Notes: generated by a model not told the origin, from the sequence alone. Shown: positions 17,393 through 25,397, counted from the first letter of the stretch. The stretch: 64,000 nucleotides of DNA from Amarobacter sp035326025 (GCA_035326025.1 DAOKYT010000008.1:1-64000); one strand, 5' to 3'. Translations and numbers: made by a program.

Positions 17393-17794
17393 ATGGCAGA
17401 CCAGCAGCAATACTTCTATGGCACCGGCCGCCGTAAGACCGCCGTCGCACGCGTCCGCCTCTACCCTGGGAACGGCGCGATTGTCGTCAACGGCAAGCCG
17501 TTCGAGGAGATCTTCACGCGCGATACCCACCGCGCCGAGATCCTCTCGCCGCTCACCCGCCTGGGCCGCGAGGGCCGATTCAGCGCCCAGATCAGGTGCG
17601 AGGGCGGTGGAGTGAGCGGGTGGGCCGGCGCTATCCAGATGGGCATCGCCCGTGCCCTGGTCGCCTCCGACCCCGCCATCAAGCCGGCGCTCAAGCGGCC
17701 GGAAAACCTGCTCACGCGCGACCCCCGCATGAAGGAGCGCAAGAAGGCCGGCCTCAAGCGGGCCCGCAAGGCGCCTCAGTTCACCAAGCGCTAA
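17393..17794 (+). CDS. rpsI: Small ribosomal subunit protein S9
   Basis: 133 residues. The C-terminal tail of S9 touches the P-site tRNA anticodon loop; here it ends RARKAPQFTKR, the canonical form. Core motif FYGTGRRKTAVARVRLYPG is present. It is the last gene of the ribosomal cluster, 3 bases after rplM and 22 bases before a strong hairpin. Confidence 0.97.
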   Translation: MADQQQYFYGTGRRKTAVARVRLYPGNGAIVVNGKPFEEIFTRDTHRAEILSPLTRLGREGRFSAQIRCEGGGVSGWAGAIQMGIARALVASDPAIKPALKRPENLLTRDPRMKERKKAGLKRARKAPQFTKR

Positions 17795-17816
17795 GCCACC
17801 GCGCACCCCGCTGAAA

Positions 17817-17846
17817 ACAAACGCCCCCTCCGGAGGGGGCGTTTGT
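17817..17846 (+). terminator. Terminator closing the ribosomal cluster
   Basis: A perfect 15+15-base inverted repeat (arm acaaacgccccctcc), able to fold into a very stable hairpin with a small loop, lies 22 bases after rpsI. The 3' side runs ...gtttgtgttg, a weak T-rich tract, and the 5' side is preceded by aaaa, so it may stop transcription in both directions. It separates the ribosomal genes from an unrelated block. Confidence 0.85.
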
Positions 17847-17944
17847 GTTGGCGCAACCCCGGTCACCGCCTGCACACCTCCGCGTTACCGCGCTCACCCC
17901 GTGAGCCTTCCTCCGCCGTGCCGATCCCCACGGGGGGAGGGCCG

Positions 17945-18442
17945 GTGAACTCAAGCACGTTCGTCCTCGTCGGCGCGCTCGTCGCCACTGCCGCCATTGT
18001 CTACCAGGGGACGATGGCGGGCGCATCCCAGCGCCCCACGGAGCCAGGCACGGCCGCTACCTCCACCGAACTCGCGCACTCTCAGACGCGCGGCACGACC
18101 CCGGCTCCTCACACGACCCCGACGCCGGCCGTGGTCGCGGCTAAGACACCCGCGCTCAAGCTCACGCTCGACCAGGTGCGCCAGCTTCCGCGGCCCGTGG
18201 GGCCCACGCCATCGGCCGGGCACATGCCACCCGCCTACCCGGCCACGACTTCCACTCCAGCGCCGGCGGCGAGCCCGGCGCCCCCATCGGAGGTGCCGGC
18301 CACACCAGCCGGGCCGGCGGCCACGGCCGCCCCCGCCACTCCAGCGCCAACCGCGACCCCGAACCCCTGGGACATCCCCACTCCCCCGCCACTCCCGCCG
18401 CCGCCCGACAATTGGGTGGTCCCGTACCCGCCAACCGAGTGA
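17945..18442 (+). CDS. Membrane-anchored Pro/Thr-rich hypothetical protein
   Basis: 165 residues from the GTG at 17945, which has a good ribosome-binding site (ggggggagg). A longer frame from 17843 starts inside the terminator and is rejected. One hydrophobic segment lies at residues 5-20 (FVLVGALVATAAIVYQ), then about 140 residues dominated by Pro, Ala and Thr with no aromatic core, ending in PPPPDNWVVPYPPTE. It is probably an exported or membrane-tethered flexible protein. No family recognised and no function proposed. Confidence 0.6.
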   Translation: MNSSTFVLVGALVATAAIVYQGTMAGASQRPTEPGTAATSTELAHSQTRGTTPAPHTTPTPAVVAAKTPALKLTLDQVRQLPRPVGPTPSAGHMPPAYPATTSTPAPAASPAPPSEVPATPAGPAATAAPATPAPTATPNPWDIPTPPPLPPPPDNWVVPYPPTE

Positions 18443-18453
18443 GGCGCGCTGAA

Positions 18454-18933
18454 TCAGTGCAGGTCCCGCCCGCTGTCGAGCACGGCCTCCATCAAGTCGG
18501 TGGGAAAGGCGAACCCGTGGCGCGCATAGAGCGTGGTGCTGCGGCTCGTGGGCCAGAGGACCACCGAGTCGACGCCGGCGTCGCCGCAGAATGCCAGCGC
18601 GGCTTCAAGCAGGCCCGCCCCCACCCCGGCGCCGCGCAGTTCGGGGCGCACGTACACATTCGTGATGTAGCCATGAAGCTCCCGCTCTGGCGCCGGGTTC
18701 GGGACCTTTTCGATGAGTTGCAACCAGAGATGCCCGCCGATGGCACCGCCTTCTTCGGCGACCCAGCAACGCCAGTTCGAGGCGGCCCCGAGGCGGCCGG
18801 CCATCCACTCGGCACAGCGCTCGACAAACTCGGCCTCCGCTTCCGCGGGAGGGTTCAGCGCCGCGCGAAACTCGTAGCGCAATCGCGCGAGTTCCCGGGC
18901 GTCCGTGGAGCCGGCAGGACGGATGAGTGGCAC
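18454..18933 (-). CDS. GNAT-family N-acetyltransferase
   Basis: 159 residues from the GTG at 18933; an ATG at 18990 would add 19 residues and overlap the upstream gene by 23 bases, so the start is uncertain. The acetyl-CoA-binding motif is RGAGVGAGLLEAAL, preceded by the strand YITNVYVRPEL, as in GNAT enzymes, and followed by VVLWPTSRSTTLYARHGF. Substrate unknown. It is the last gene of a - strand run with the AadA-like gene, the hydrolase remnant and the TetR regulator. Confidence 0.8.
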   Translation of the reverse strand: MPLIRPAGSTDARELARLRYEFRAALNPPAEAEAEFVERCAEWMAGRLGAASNWRCWVAEEGGAIGGHLWLQLIEKVPNPAPERELHGYITNVYVRPELRGAGVGAGLLEAALAFCGDAGVDSVVLWPTSRSTTLYARHGFAFPTDLMEAVLDSGRDLH

Positions 18934-18967
18934 CGGAGCAGTATGCCACCCGCTACCCTCTCGCTGG

Positions 18968-19732
18968 CTACTCCTCGCCCTCTTCCTCATCCAGCGCCGC
19001 GTTGAGCCGCTCGTTCGCCCAATCGACGAACCACTTCGCGTGTTCGGCGGTCGGCACCAGCTTCGGTTTGTTGCGGTGCACGCGGAGCGCGTACTGCACG
19101 AGCATCGACCGGTGCCGGTGTTCGATCGCCCAATGTCCGCCTTCGAGCTTGCTCGTCAGCTCGCCAGTCTCCGCGTACTGCACCGCGCGGCAGGCGTTCA
19201 GGATCGTCGTCGCGTTGTCGGAATTGATATAGTCCCATGCCACCTGGTCAAGCATCGCTTCGAGCACCCAGCCGCGCGGCACCACGGGGAATACCTCGCG
19301 GGGTGAAGCGCCCAGGGTGGCGTAGCCCCGGTCGTGGCACACGGCGTAATGCAGTACGAGGTCCGGGTCGCCCGGGTGACCGCGCCCATCCACGAACTTG
19401 CGCCGTTCCGGGACGGTGCACACATGCACCTCGAACGCCGGCGACTTGCTGGGGATGTTGAGCGAGTCATCCGTGACGAGGCTGAACTCCAGCCCCGACC
19501 CCGGGCACGGCATGTCCGGGTCGAGCAGCACTTCACCCACCTGGCGCCGTTCCCCGTCGCTAAGCTCACGCGTGCTCACCGCGAGCATGTCGATGTCGCT
19601 CGTGGGATAGATGAACGCGTCCATCGAGCACGAGCCATGGACGTACACGCCGATGAGGGCGTCGTCGAGCACCCGGGTAAGCCTCCGGGTGACATCTTTG
19701 GTGAAGCCGATGACTTTGCGGTTCGCCTCCAT
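18968..19732 (-). CDS. AadA-like aminoglycoside nucleotidyltransferase family protein
   Basis: 254 residues. The N-terminal nucleotidyltransferase domain has the GS-x(n)-DxD motif (HGSCSMDAFIYPTSDIDMLA) that binds Mg-ATP. The C-terminal helical part (TILNACRAVQYAETGELTSK) resembles the DUF4111 domain of ANT(3'')/AadA enzymes, which adenylylate streptomycin or spectinomycin. Chromosomal relatives often have unknown substrates, so resistance cannot be claimed. It lies 5 bases after the hydrolase remnant on the same strand. Confidence 0.8.
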   Translation of the reverse strand: MEANRKVIGFTKDVTRRLTRVLDDALIGVYVHGSCSMDAFIYPTSDIDMLAVSTRELSDGERRQVGEVLLDPDMPCPGSGLEFSLVTDDSLNIPSKSPAFEVHVCTVPERRKFVDGRGHPGDPDLVLHYAVCHDRGYATLGASPREVFPVVPRGWVLEAMLDQVAWDYINSDNATTILNACRAVQYAETGELTSKLEGGHWAIEHRHRSMLVQYALRVHRNKPKLVPTAEHAKWFVDWANERLNAALDEEEGEE

Positions 19733-19737
19733 GTCTC

Positions 19738-20345
19738 TCAGCCCAACCTGTGTCCTTGGAGGAAGTCCACGACGAGACCGCCGGCTTCGTCGCTGAACTC
19801 CAGGAAGTACCCGTGCCGCCCGCCTGCTACAAGATACAACCTCTCGCCGGGGATGCGCTCGGCCAGCGGCATGACATTCGCCGCCGGAAAGATGAAGTCC
19901 GCCCTGACCTGGCTCACCAGCACCGGGCCGTTCGCCATCATCGCACTCACCGCGGGCGGCCGCGAGCTGCCGGGTGCGCTACCCGGCGCCGCGCAGCCGG
20001 GCACCACCGCGCCGACCCGCTCCGGGTAGTCGATGGCCGAACGTTGGCGGCTCCGCCCGCCCATCGAGATGCCGTGGCAGTGCGCCCGTGCGATGCCCGG
20101 ATGGTCGAGGACCCCGAGCGCATAGTCCGCGAATCCGCGCGTGGTGTATGTGGGTTCGGCTGGCTTGCCGTTGTGCGGGGTGGCGCCGTGGCCGCACGTG
20201 ACCACGTGATGGCGGGCGGCGAACTGATCGGGCGCCCGGTTCCCGCCATGGTGATTGCCTCCCGCCGCCCTGCAACCGGCAGCGGCTCGCCCGCTCCGTG
20301 GGCCTTGTAGTACACCTTCGCTCCAGTGCGGACCACGAACGGCAT
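19738..20345 (-). pseudogene. Decayed alpha/beta hydrolase
   Basis: The start (MPFVVRTGAKVYYKAHGAGE from 20345) and the rest (frame including GGNRAPDQFAARHHVVTCGH, TTRGFADYALGVLD, the nucleophile elbow HCHGISMGGR, and GGRHGYFLEF with the catalytic His) are in different frames; a single shift near 20260-20290 would join them. After the elbow, the cap region expected between VVPGC and the FIFPAANVMPLAERIPG strand is mostly missing, leaving about 200 codons instead of about 265. The pieces line up in the order of 3-oxoadipate enol-lactonase-like hydrolases. Loss of function is inferred. Confidence 0.75.
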
Positions 20346-20385
20346 GCCGGAAAACCCACCGGCCACACGCGGCTGGACAAGGGCC

Positions 20386-20958
20386 TCAATGATCGCGCCC
20401 GGCTTCGATGCCAACGAGCAGGTAGTCGACCGCGCGGTGGATAGCCTTCCGCGGGTCGCCGCCCATCTGGAACTGCTCGCTCAGGGCCAGGGTGGTGCAC
20501 CCGTGCACCAGCGACCAGAGCGCCAGTGCGATGTCGAGCACATCCTCCGCCGGGACCAGGTCGGCGACCGTGGCGAGGAGCGGTCCTATCGCGGCCTCGG
20601 CCGCGCCAGCATCGGCATGCCGTTCCTCCGGACACGGACCAAAGATGAGGGTAAAGAGCTGGGGCGAAGCGAAGGCGAAGGTGGCGTAGGCGTCAGCCAT
20701 CGCGTGCAGGCGCGGGCCGGGGTCCGTTGCGCCACTCGCGGCGGCCGTGAGCATTGCCCCGAGTTCACGCAGGCCCGCCGTGTTCAGCAGCCGGAACAGG
20801 TCGTCGCGGCTCTTCACGTAGAAATAAAGCGAAGGGGCGCGCACACCCAGTCGCCGGGCGAGCTCCCGCATCGCCAGCCCCTCGACGCCCTGTTCCTCGA
20901 GGAGTTCGCGGGCGGCCAGTGCGATGGCGGAGGGAGAGATTCTGGCGGGGTGTGGCAT
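20386..20958 (-). CDS. TetR-family transcriptional regulator
   Basis: 190 residues from the ATG at 20958. An N-terminal TetR HTH is clear: ISPSAIALAARELLEEQG, then LAMRELARRLGVRAPSLYFY (recognition helix RAPSLYFYVKSRDDL). The C-terminal ligand domain resembles TetR_C_33/WHG-type regulators. It is divergent from the F420-type oxidoreductase, and the intergenic DNA holds a matched pair of operator-like sites, so it probably represses both itself and that gene. The hydrolase remnant follows 40 bases downstream on the same strand. Confidence 0.9.
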   Translation of the reverse strand: MPHPARISPSAIALAARELLEEQGVEGLAMRELARRLGVRAPSLYFYVKSRDDLFRLLNTAGLRELGAMLTAAASGATDPGPRLHAMADAYATFAFASPQLFTLIFGPCPEERHADAGAAEAAIGPLLATVADLVPAEDVLDIALALWSLVHGCTTLALSEQFQMGGDPRKAIHRAVDYLLVGIEAGRDH

Positions 20959-20965
20959 GCTTAAC

Positions 20966-20971
20966 AGTGTA
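20966..20971 (-). promoter_or_regulatory. -10 element of the tetR gene
   Basis: Read on the - strand this is TACACT, inside the left operator arm and 7 bases before the tetR ATG at 20958. Transcription would begin at about the ATG, giving a leaderless mRNA; no Shine-Dalgarno is present. Confidence 0.5.
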
Positions 20972-20975
20972 AGGC

Positions 20976-21003
20976 TTGACAGCCCGCGTGGAAACCTTAC
21001 ACT
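20976..21003 (+). promoter_or_regulatory. Promoter of the F420-type oxidoreductase gene
   Basis: A consensus -35 TTGACA (20976-20981), a 16-base spacer and the -10 TACACT (20998-21003, 4 of 6 matches). The -10 lies inside the right operator arm. It drives the + strand gene starting at 21032. Confidence 0.65.
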
Positions 21004-21031
21004 GTTAGGCACTACCCCAGGGAGCTGCCCC

Positions 21032-21469
21032 GTGCGTTACCAGGAACCCGGCTTTATGACCCGCAACCTCTTCAATCCCGCCGTGGCGTTCTTCACCGGT
21101 AGGCTGGGCCTGAGCCTTCGCGGTTCGCGAGTCCTGGCCGTGCGCGGCCGAACGTCGGGCGAGTGGCGGACCACCCCGGTGAACCCGCTCACCTTCGACG
21201 GCCACCGTTACCTGGTCGCTCCTCGGGGTATCACCCACTGGGTCCGTAACATCCGCGTCTCGGGCGAGGGTGTCCTTCGCAAGGGCCGGCACGAAGAGCT
21301 CATCCGCGTGGTCGAACTACCAGATACCGAGAAGGTGCCCATCATCCGAGCCTACCTGGAACGCTGGTCCATGGAGACAACGAAGTTCTTCGGTCTCCCC
21401 GGCGCCGATGCCCCGGACGAGGAGATCGCCCGCATCGCGCCAAACCACCCGGTCTTCCGCATCCTGTAG
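21032..21469 (+). CDS. F420-type (Ddn-like) nitroreductase/quinone reductase family protein
   Basis: 145 residues from the GTG at 21032, which has a cagggag site upstream; earlier starts would lie within the operator. The sequence VLAVRGRTSGEWRTTPVNPLTFDGHRYLVAP (split here at about residues 33-63) and HWVRNIRVSGEGVLRKG match the split-barrel F420H2-dependent quinone reductase/Ddn family (formerly DUF385). Members reduce quinones or nitro compounds with deazaflavin F420. F420 use is family knowledge, not shown here. Under probable TetR control. Confidence 0.8.
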   Translation: MRYQEPGFMTRNLFNPAVAFFTGRLGLSLRGSRVLAVRGRTSGEWRTTPVNPLTFDGHRYLVAPRGITHWVRNIRVSGEGVLRKGRHEELIRVVELPDTEKVPIIRAYLERWSMETTKFFGLPGADAPDEEIARIAPNHPVFRIL

Positions 21470-21489
21470 CGCGCGCAGCCAAACGGAAA

Positions 21490-21511
21490 GGGCCACCGTT
21501 GCGGGTGGCCC
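21490..21511. terminator. Bidirectional terminator between convergent genes
   Basis: Stem gggccacc/ggtggccc (21490-21497 and 21504-21511) with loop gttgcg, between the + strand oxidoreductase and the - strand aldehyde oxidoreductase. An A-rich flank (aaacggaaa) on the left gives a T-rich end for the - strand transcript. Confidence 0.7.
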
Positions 21512-21535
21512 CTGGTTCGTGCGGGAGTAGCCTTC

Positions 21536-23428
21536 TTAGCCGTGGAGCGCGGCCGCGACCTCCGGCAACCCCAGCGACTCGAGCTTGGCCTTCGAAGGTT
21601 TGCACGTCTCCGTGTCCCAATCGCAGGCCTTCAGGAACTCGGTCTCGAGGGTCTCGGTGTCGAGCTTGATGCCCTGGAGCGGGCCCGTGTAGGTCGCCTC
21701 GGTCGTCTCCCCGGTGACGCGCGTGGGGACGGCGCGCCGGCGCGGATTGCCTCCCTCGCGCACCTCGTAGGCCATCCGCATGTTCGAGATCCGCTCGCCA
21801 ATCGCCATCATCTCGTCGAGGCTCATATCCCAGCCGGTGACGGCGTTGAACCAGGTCGGCATGTTCGCCGTGTTCGCCATCATCATCACGAACTGGCACA
21901 TGCCGCCCGAGTTCACCACGTGCATGTACTCGCTGGCGCCCTTGTGGTGCTCGCCGCGCCCCGTGTACACCGTCTTGTCGGCCGGTGCCGCCGGGATCTT
22001 GCCCAGCCGCTTATTGCCTTCGTACTGCGTGTGCCGCGCCGGCGTCGGGTCGAGCTTGTAGGTGGTGTGGTATTCCGGCTGGAGCTTCGGGTCGTGCATC
22101 GGCAGTTCCTGGCCGCCGACGTGCATGGCGAACTTCTCGGCGCCCCGCCCAATTTTCTCCGCGGCCACCTTCACCCCGTCGGCGAAGACCGCCGCGATAC
22201 CCTTCCGCTCGCCCATCATCTTCAGGAAGCCGATGACCGAGTCCGGGTCGCCCCAGTTGAGCTCCAGACCCTCGGTGTCTTCCTTTGTGATGATGCCGTT
22301 CTGGTAGCACTCGATGGCCATCGAAATGGCGCCACCCGCGCTGATGACATCGAAGCCGTACTCGTTGCTCAGGTGGTTGGCATAGATGAGCGCGTCCGGG
22401 TCGGCCATCAGGTTCATCGTCCCAAATGCGCCCATGGCCTCGTATTCCGGACGGTGAGTGTGGTGCGGGTAGGGGTACTTCTCGTTCGTCGATTCCACCG
22501 ACTCCGCGCCGCAGGCCACCGGGCAGCGCCAGCAGCCGTACGGCTTGTCCATCTTCGGGTTGATCGCCGTGCCGCCGTTGATCTTGCCGCTGACTTCCGC
22601 CGGGAAGTCGACCACCCCGACGCCGCCCCAGTTCTTCACGGGCGAGTCGCCGTTCAGCGCGCTCATGCTCGTGATGCCCGTGGTACCGAAGGTGTGGAAG
22701 AAGTCCTTCAACGGCTTCACGAAGTCGTCGAGGTTCGCCCGGAGCATCTTGATTGTCTCTGGCGTCTGAGCGATGACCTTCCGGTCGGCGATGGCGACGA
22801 CCGCCTTCAGGTTCTTCGAACCCATGACGGCGCCCACGCCCGAGCGCGCGGCGAGCCGCCCGTGGTCGTTGCAGACACCGCTGATGAGCGACAGTGTCTC
22901 GCCCGCCGGGCCGATGTTGGCCACACTCGCCCGCTTGCCGTGACGCGCCTTCAGGAACGTCTCGTTTTCGATAGCGCCCTGGCCCCACTGGTCGCTGGCG
23001 TCGCGCAGCTCGACCTTATCGTTCTCGATGACGAGGTACACGGGCTTCTTGGCCTTGCCGAAGAACATGATGCCGTCCCAGCCCGAAAGCTTGAGGACGC
23101 CACCGAAGTCGCCCCCGCAGTTCGCATCGCCCCAGCCGCCCGTGAGCGGGCTCTTGCACACGACTTGCCAGCGCTGGCCGAACAGCGGCGTGCCCGTCAG
23201 CAGGCCGGCGAACATGCCCAGCATGTTTTCGGGCCCGAGTGGGTCGGCCCCCTTTGGCACGCGGTCCCACATCATGCGGGCCCCGATGCCGTACCCGCCA
23301 AGGTACTTGCGATAGAGTGATTCGTCGGGCCGCTCGACCGTGATCTCCCCGGTGGAGAGATTCACGTTCAGCATCTTTCCGTTGTAGCCCTTCTCGGCGA
23401 CGGCGCCACTGGTGGCAGCAGTAGTCAA
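21536..23428 (-). CDS. Tungsten-type aldehyde:ferredoxin oxidoreductase family protein
   Basis: 630 residues from a TTG start (ribosome-binding site gggagg). The family oxidises aldehydes to carboxylates with a tungsten bis-pterin centre and a [4Fe-4S] cluster, passing electrons to ferredoxin. The N-terminal pterin domain opens with YNGKMLNVNLSTGEI. Cluster ligands are C299, C302 and C306 (CWRCPVAC) and C510 (GGMCQF), matching the AOR pattern. The stretch TYKLDPTPARHTQ replaces the usual AOR loop, so the substrate may differ. MoaD/MoaE at 31945-32643 and the ferredoxin at 46213 are possible helpers. Confidence 0.9.
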   Translation of the reverse strand: MTTAATSGAVAEKGYNGKMLNVNLSTGEITVERPDESLYRKYLGGYGIGARMMWDRVPKGADPLGPENMLGMFAGLLTGTPLFGQRWQVVCKSPLTGGWGDANCGGDFGGVLKLSGWDGIMFFGKAKKPVYLVIENDKVELRDASDQWGQGAIENETFLKARHGKRASVANIGPAGETLSLISGVCNDHGRLAARSGVGAVMGSKNLKAVVAIADRKVIAQTPETIKMLRANLDDFVKPLKDFFHTFGTTGITSMSALNGDSPVKNWGGVGVVDFPAEVSGKINGGTAINPKMDKPYGCWRCPVACGAESVESTNEKYPYPHHTHRPEYEAMGAFGTMNLMADPDALIYANHLSNEYGFDVISAGGAISMAIECYQNGIITKEDTEGLELNWGDPDSVIGFLKMMGERKGIAAVFADGVKVAAEKIGRGAEKFAMHVGGQELPMHDPKLQPEYHTTYKLDPTPARHTQYEGNKRLGKIPAAPADKTVYTGRGEHHKGASEYMHVVNSGGMCQFVMMMANTANMPTWFNAVTGWDMSLDEMMAIGERISNMRMAYEVREGGNPRRRAVPTRVTGETTEATYTGPLQGIKLDTETLETEFLKACDWDTETCKPSKAKLESLGLPEVAAALHG

Positions 23429-23444
23429 AAGTCTCGCCTCCCTG

Positions 23445-23466
23445 CGGCACGGTTATGCCCGTGCCG
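23445..23466 (-). promoter_or_regulatory. Hairpin in the leader of the aldehyde oxidoreductase gene
   Basis: A perfect 8-base stem (cggcacgg/ccgtgccg) with a 6-base loop, 16 bases before the TTG start and just ahead of the ribosome-binding site. It could affect translation or mRNA stability. It is far too small to be a molybdenum-cofactor riboswitch. Confidence 0.4.
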
Positions 23467-23568
23467 AATTCTGCAGCGTGCATGGTACCGGCTTCCCCAA
23501 CCGCCGCAATATGCCGAGAGTAGCATAGCGAACACCCTTCCTCGCCGCCCCACGGCCCGGCTCCTGGC

Positions 23569-24201
23569 TCAGGAAGCGCGCGCAACCGCGGCGGGCAGTG
23601 CCGGCGTGCCCTGCCCGCGCCGGAAGACGTGGGCGCGCACCTGCCAGCGCCCGCCCTGGAAACGGATGTGCCGCGCGATCGGCTCGCGCTCGGCGGGCGA
23701 AACGCGCCACAGCCGCTCGGCGATCTCCCGATCGTAGTGCCAGCGGGTCTCGACGATCTCGAACCCGAGCGCCCGGTACGTGCGGTGGGCCTGCTCGGCG
23801 AAGCTGTTCGACGTGAGCACGAAGTCCCGCCCCGGGTGCGCCTCCTCGAGCCAGCCCATCAGGGCCCGCAGCATGCGCTGAGCCACACCCCGCCCCTGGT
23901 GCTCGGGCGGTACGTGCACCGCCCACAGGTAGAGCCCGGCCACATCCTGCAGGTTCACCGATACGCGTCCCACGGCGGTTTCGCCCTCGCAGGCAACGAA
24001 GTGCCGATGACGTCCGCCCTCATGCGCGCGTGCGAGCGCCGCCGCCGCCTGCACCGGATCGGCAAGGTGCGAGAGGTCGAACGCGTGGTACGGGAAGCCG
24101 TGCTCTCCCCACGCCGCCATCTGCTGGATGAGCTCCGCATCCCAGGGGCGCAATGTCAGCCCATCGCCCTCAATCAGCGGCGGATACGTCGCTTCATCCA
24201 T
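23569..24201 (-). CDS. GNAT-family N-acetyltransferase
   Basis: 210 residues. The acetyl-CoA motif is HQGRGVAQRMLRALM (about residues 100-114), after LYLWAVHVPPE; the C-terminal part RTYRALGFEIVETRW is typical. A TATACT -10 (24233-24238, - strand) lies 31 bases before the ATG. Substrate unknown. The aldehyde oxidoreductase gene follows 140 bases downstream on the same strand. Confidence 0.85.
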   Translation of the reverse strand: MDEATYPPLIEGDGLTLRPWDAELIQQMAAWGEHGFPYHAFDLSHLADPVQAAAALARAHEGGRHRHFVACEGETAVGRVSVNLQDVAGLYLWAVHVPPEHQGRGVAQRMLRALMGWLEEAHPGRDFVLTSNSFAEQAHRTYRALGFEIVETRWHYDREIAERLWRVSPAEREPIARHIRFQGGRWQVRAHVFRRGQGTPALPAAVARAS

Positions 24202-24266
24202 CGCGTCCCCGGCTTCGCATCAGAGTCCCGGTAGTATACGTGCCAGGTCACCCGGCCCAGAATGCC

Positions 24267-25385
24267 CTACAGCCCGAGCCGCCGGTCGTTCTCGCGCCAG
24301 GCCACGTCATTCAGCGCCATCAGCCCACCCGAAACCAGCGAGTGCCCGCCGAGCAGCACCGGGATGCGCGCCTTCGCGGCGGCCGCCGTGAATCGCCGCA
24401 GGAACGGGTCGTCGATCTCGCCGGAGGCCAGCAGATCGCTCTGGAACCGGTCCTCGCGCGAAGGGGTCACGCCCAGGTGCGCCTCGATCACCCGGGTATC
24501 GATGACTGCCGCGTCGCCAAGCTCGGCGATCCGGTCGAAGAACCGCTCGACTCCAACCTCCTCGATCAGGAAGCCCAGCACGGACCGTGGACGGTGGCCC
24601 GGCGCCGTGGTCGCGAGTCCCCGCTCCTCGCTGAAAATGCGCACGCGGCAGGCCGTCTCGCGCTCGAGGTACTGCCAGGCCTGGCTCCCCACCCGGCCAG
24701 CCACCAGCACCTCCGCCGTCCGGTCGCACAGGAACGGCATCAGCGCGCGGTAGCGCTCCGCTGCCTCCGCCGCCGGGTGGGTAGCCTGCGCAAGTTCCGG
24801 GTCAAGCCCCTCCACCAGCGACAACACCGCCAGGTCCGAGGGCGTATCAAGGTCGAACTGGGTCGCCGTCGTCCGCGGAAGGATGACTGGCGAAAGCCCG
24901 GCATCGTCGCGCAGCCGCCGCGGCAGCACGTTGTCGCGGGCAAATGCGCCACACCGCTCGATGGCGTCGCCCGGCGTCCATGCTGTCAGGTCCGCGGAGA
25001 AGAAGTTGTTCGTGACGAACCGCGCATCCCGCGCTTCGAGCTGTTCGACCACCAGCCGCAACTCGTCCATCCCGAGCAACGGCACCGACCCCGAGCCCAT
25101 CACCGCCGGTTTTTCGAGCCCGTAGTGCGAGACGATGCCCCGCAACCGCGCCGCGAAGTCGAACGGCGTGGCCGGGAGGTCGCTGTCGATCAGCAGGCCG
25201 GGGAATTCGGGCTCGAACGAGGCCGCGTCGTCGGTCGCGACGATCACGGCCTCGAATCCCGCCGCCAGCGCCGAGCGTGCGGTGTTCCGTGCCGCCGCCA
25301 CTCGCGCCGCCGCCATCATCCGCTCGGCGGCGCCATCGCCGGTCCCACCGTGGAAGATCACCAGCACCGGCCGTTCGTAGGTCAT
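24267..25385 (-). CDS. NTP-transferase-like protein of unknown function
   Basis: 372 residues from the ATG at 25385; a TACGCT element ends 6 bases before it, suggesting a leaderless message. The first about 190 residues look like a MobA/CofC-type nucleotidyltransferase fold: LVIFHGGTGDG at the start, then FPGLLIDSDLP, VMGSGSVPLLGMDEL, TNNFFSADL and LPRTTATQFDLDTPSDLAVL, with a likely metal site. The last about 180 residues form a separate region (HRPRSVLGFLIEEVGVERFF; PVLLGGHSLVSGGL) I do not recognise. Substrate unknown. Confidence 0.6.
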   Translation of the reverse strand: MTYERPVLVIFHGGTGDGAAERMMAAARVAAARNTARSALAAGFEAVIVATDDAASFEPEFPGLLIDSDLPATPFDFAARLRGIVSHYGLEKPAVMGSGSVPLLGMDELRLVVEQLEARDARFVTNNFFSADLTAWTPGDAIERCGAFARDNVLPRRLRDDAGLSPVILPRTTATQFDLDTPSDLAVLSLVEGLDPELAQATHPAAEAAERYRALMPFLCDRTAEVLVAGRVGSQAWQYLERETACRVRIFSEERGLATTAPGHRPRSVLGFLIEEVGVERFFDRIAELGDAAVIDTRVIEAHLGVTPSREDRFQSDLLASGEIDDPFLRRFTAAAAKARIPVLLGGHSLVSGGLMALNDVAWRENDRRLGL

Positions 25386-25391
25386 GCCCAC

Positions 25392-25397
25392 AGCGTA
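25392..25397 (-). promoter_or_regulatory. -10 element for the NTP-transferase-like gene
   Basis: TACGCT on the - strand, 6 bases before the ATG at 25385, with no Shine-Dalgarno; consistent with leaderless transcription. Confidence 0.4.

Larger units (their letters stand above)
20962..21007. promoter_or_regulatory. Divergent TetR operator pair
   Basis: A perfect 13-base inverted repeat, TAACAGTGTAAGG (20962-20974) and CCTTACACTGTTA (20995-21007), with 20 bases between. Each arm is itself nearly palindromic (TnACAnTGTnA), the usual shape of a TetR-dimer half-site. The arms contain the -10 elements of both divergent promoters, so bound protein would block both. No other 46-base block in the window has this symmetry. 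Confidence 0.8.

Noticed and set aside
17843..17944. ATG at 17843 as start of the Pro/Thr-rich gene
   Set aside because: It lies in the rpsI terminator and adds a non-hydrophobic, Arg/Pro-rich stretch before the membrane helix; the GTG at 17945 has a good ribosome-binding site.
18968..19732. Streptomycin/spectinomycin resistance gene
   Set aside because: Only the AadA-like family is supported; chromosomal members vary in substrate, and there is no mobile element nearby.
23429..23568. Molybdenum/tungsten cofactor riboswitch before the aldehyde oxidoreductase
   Set aside because: Only one small hairpin is seen; the multi-helix Moco motif is not recognisable in 140 bases.
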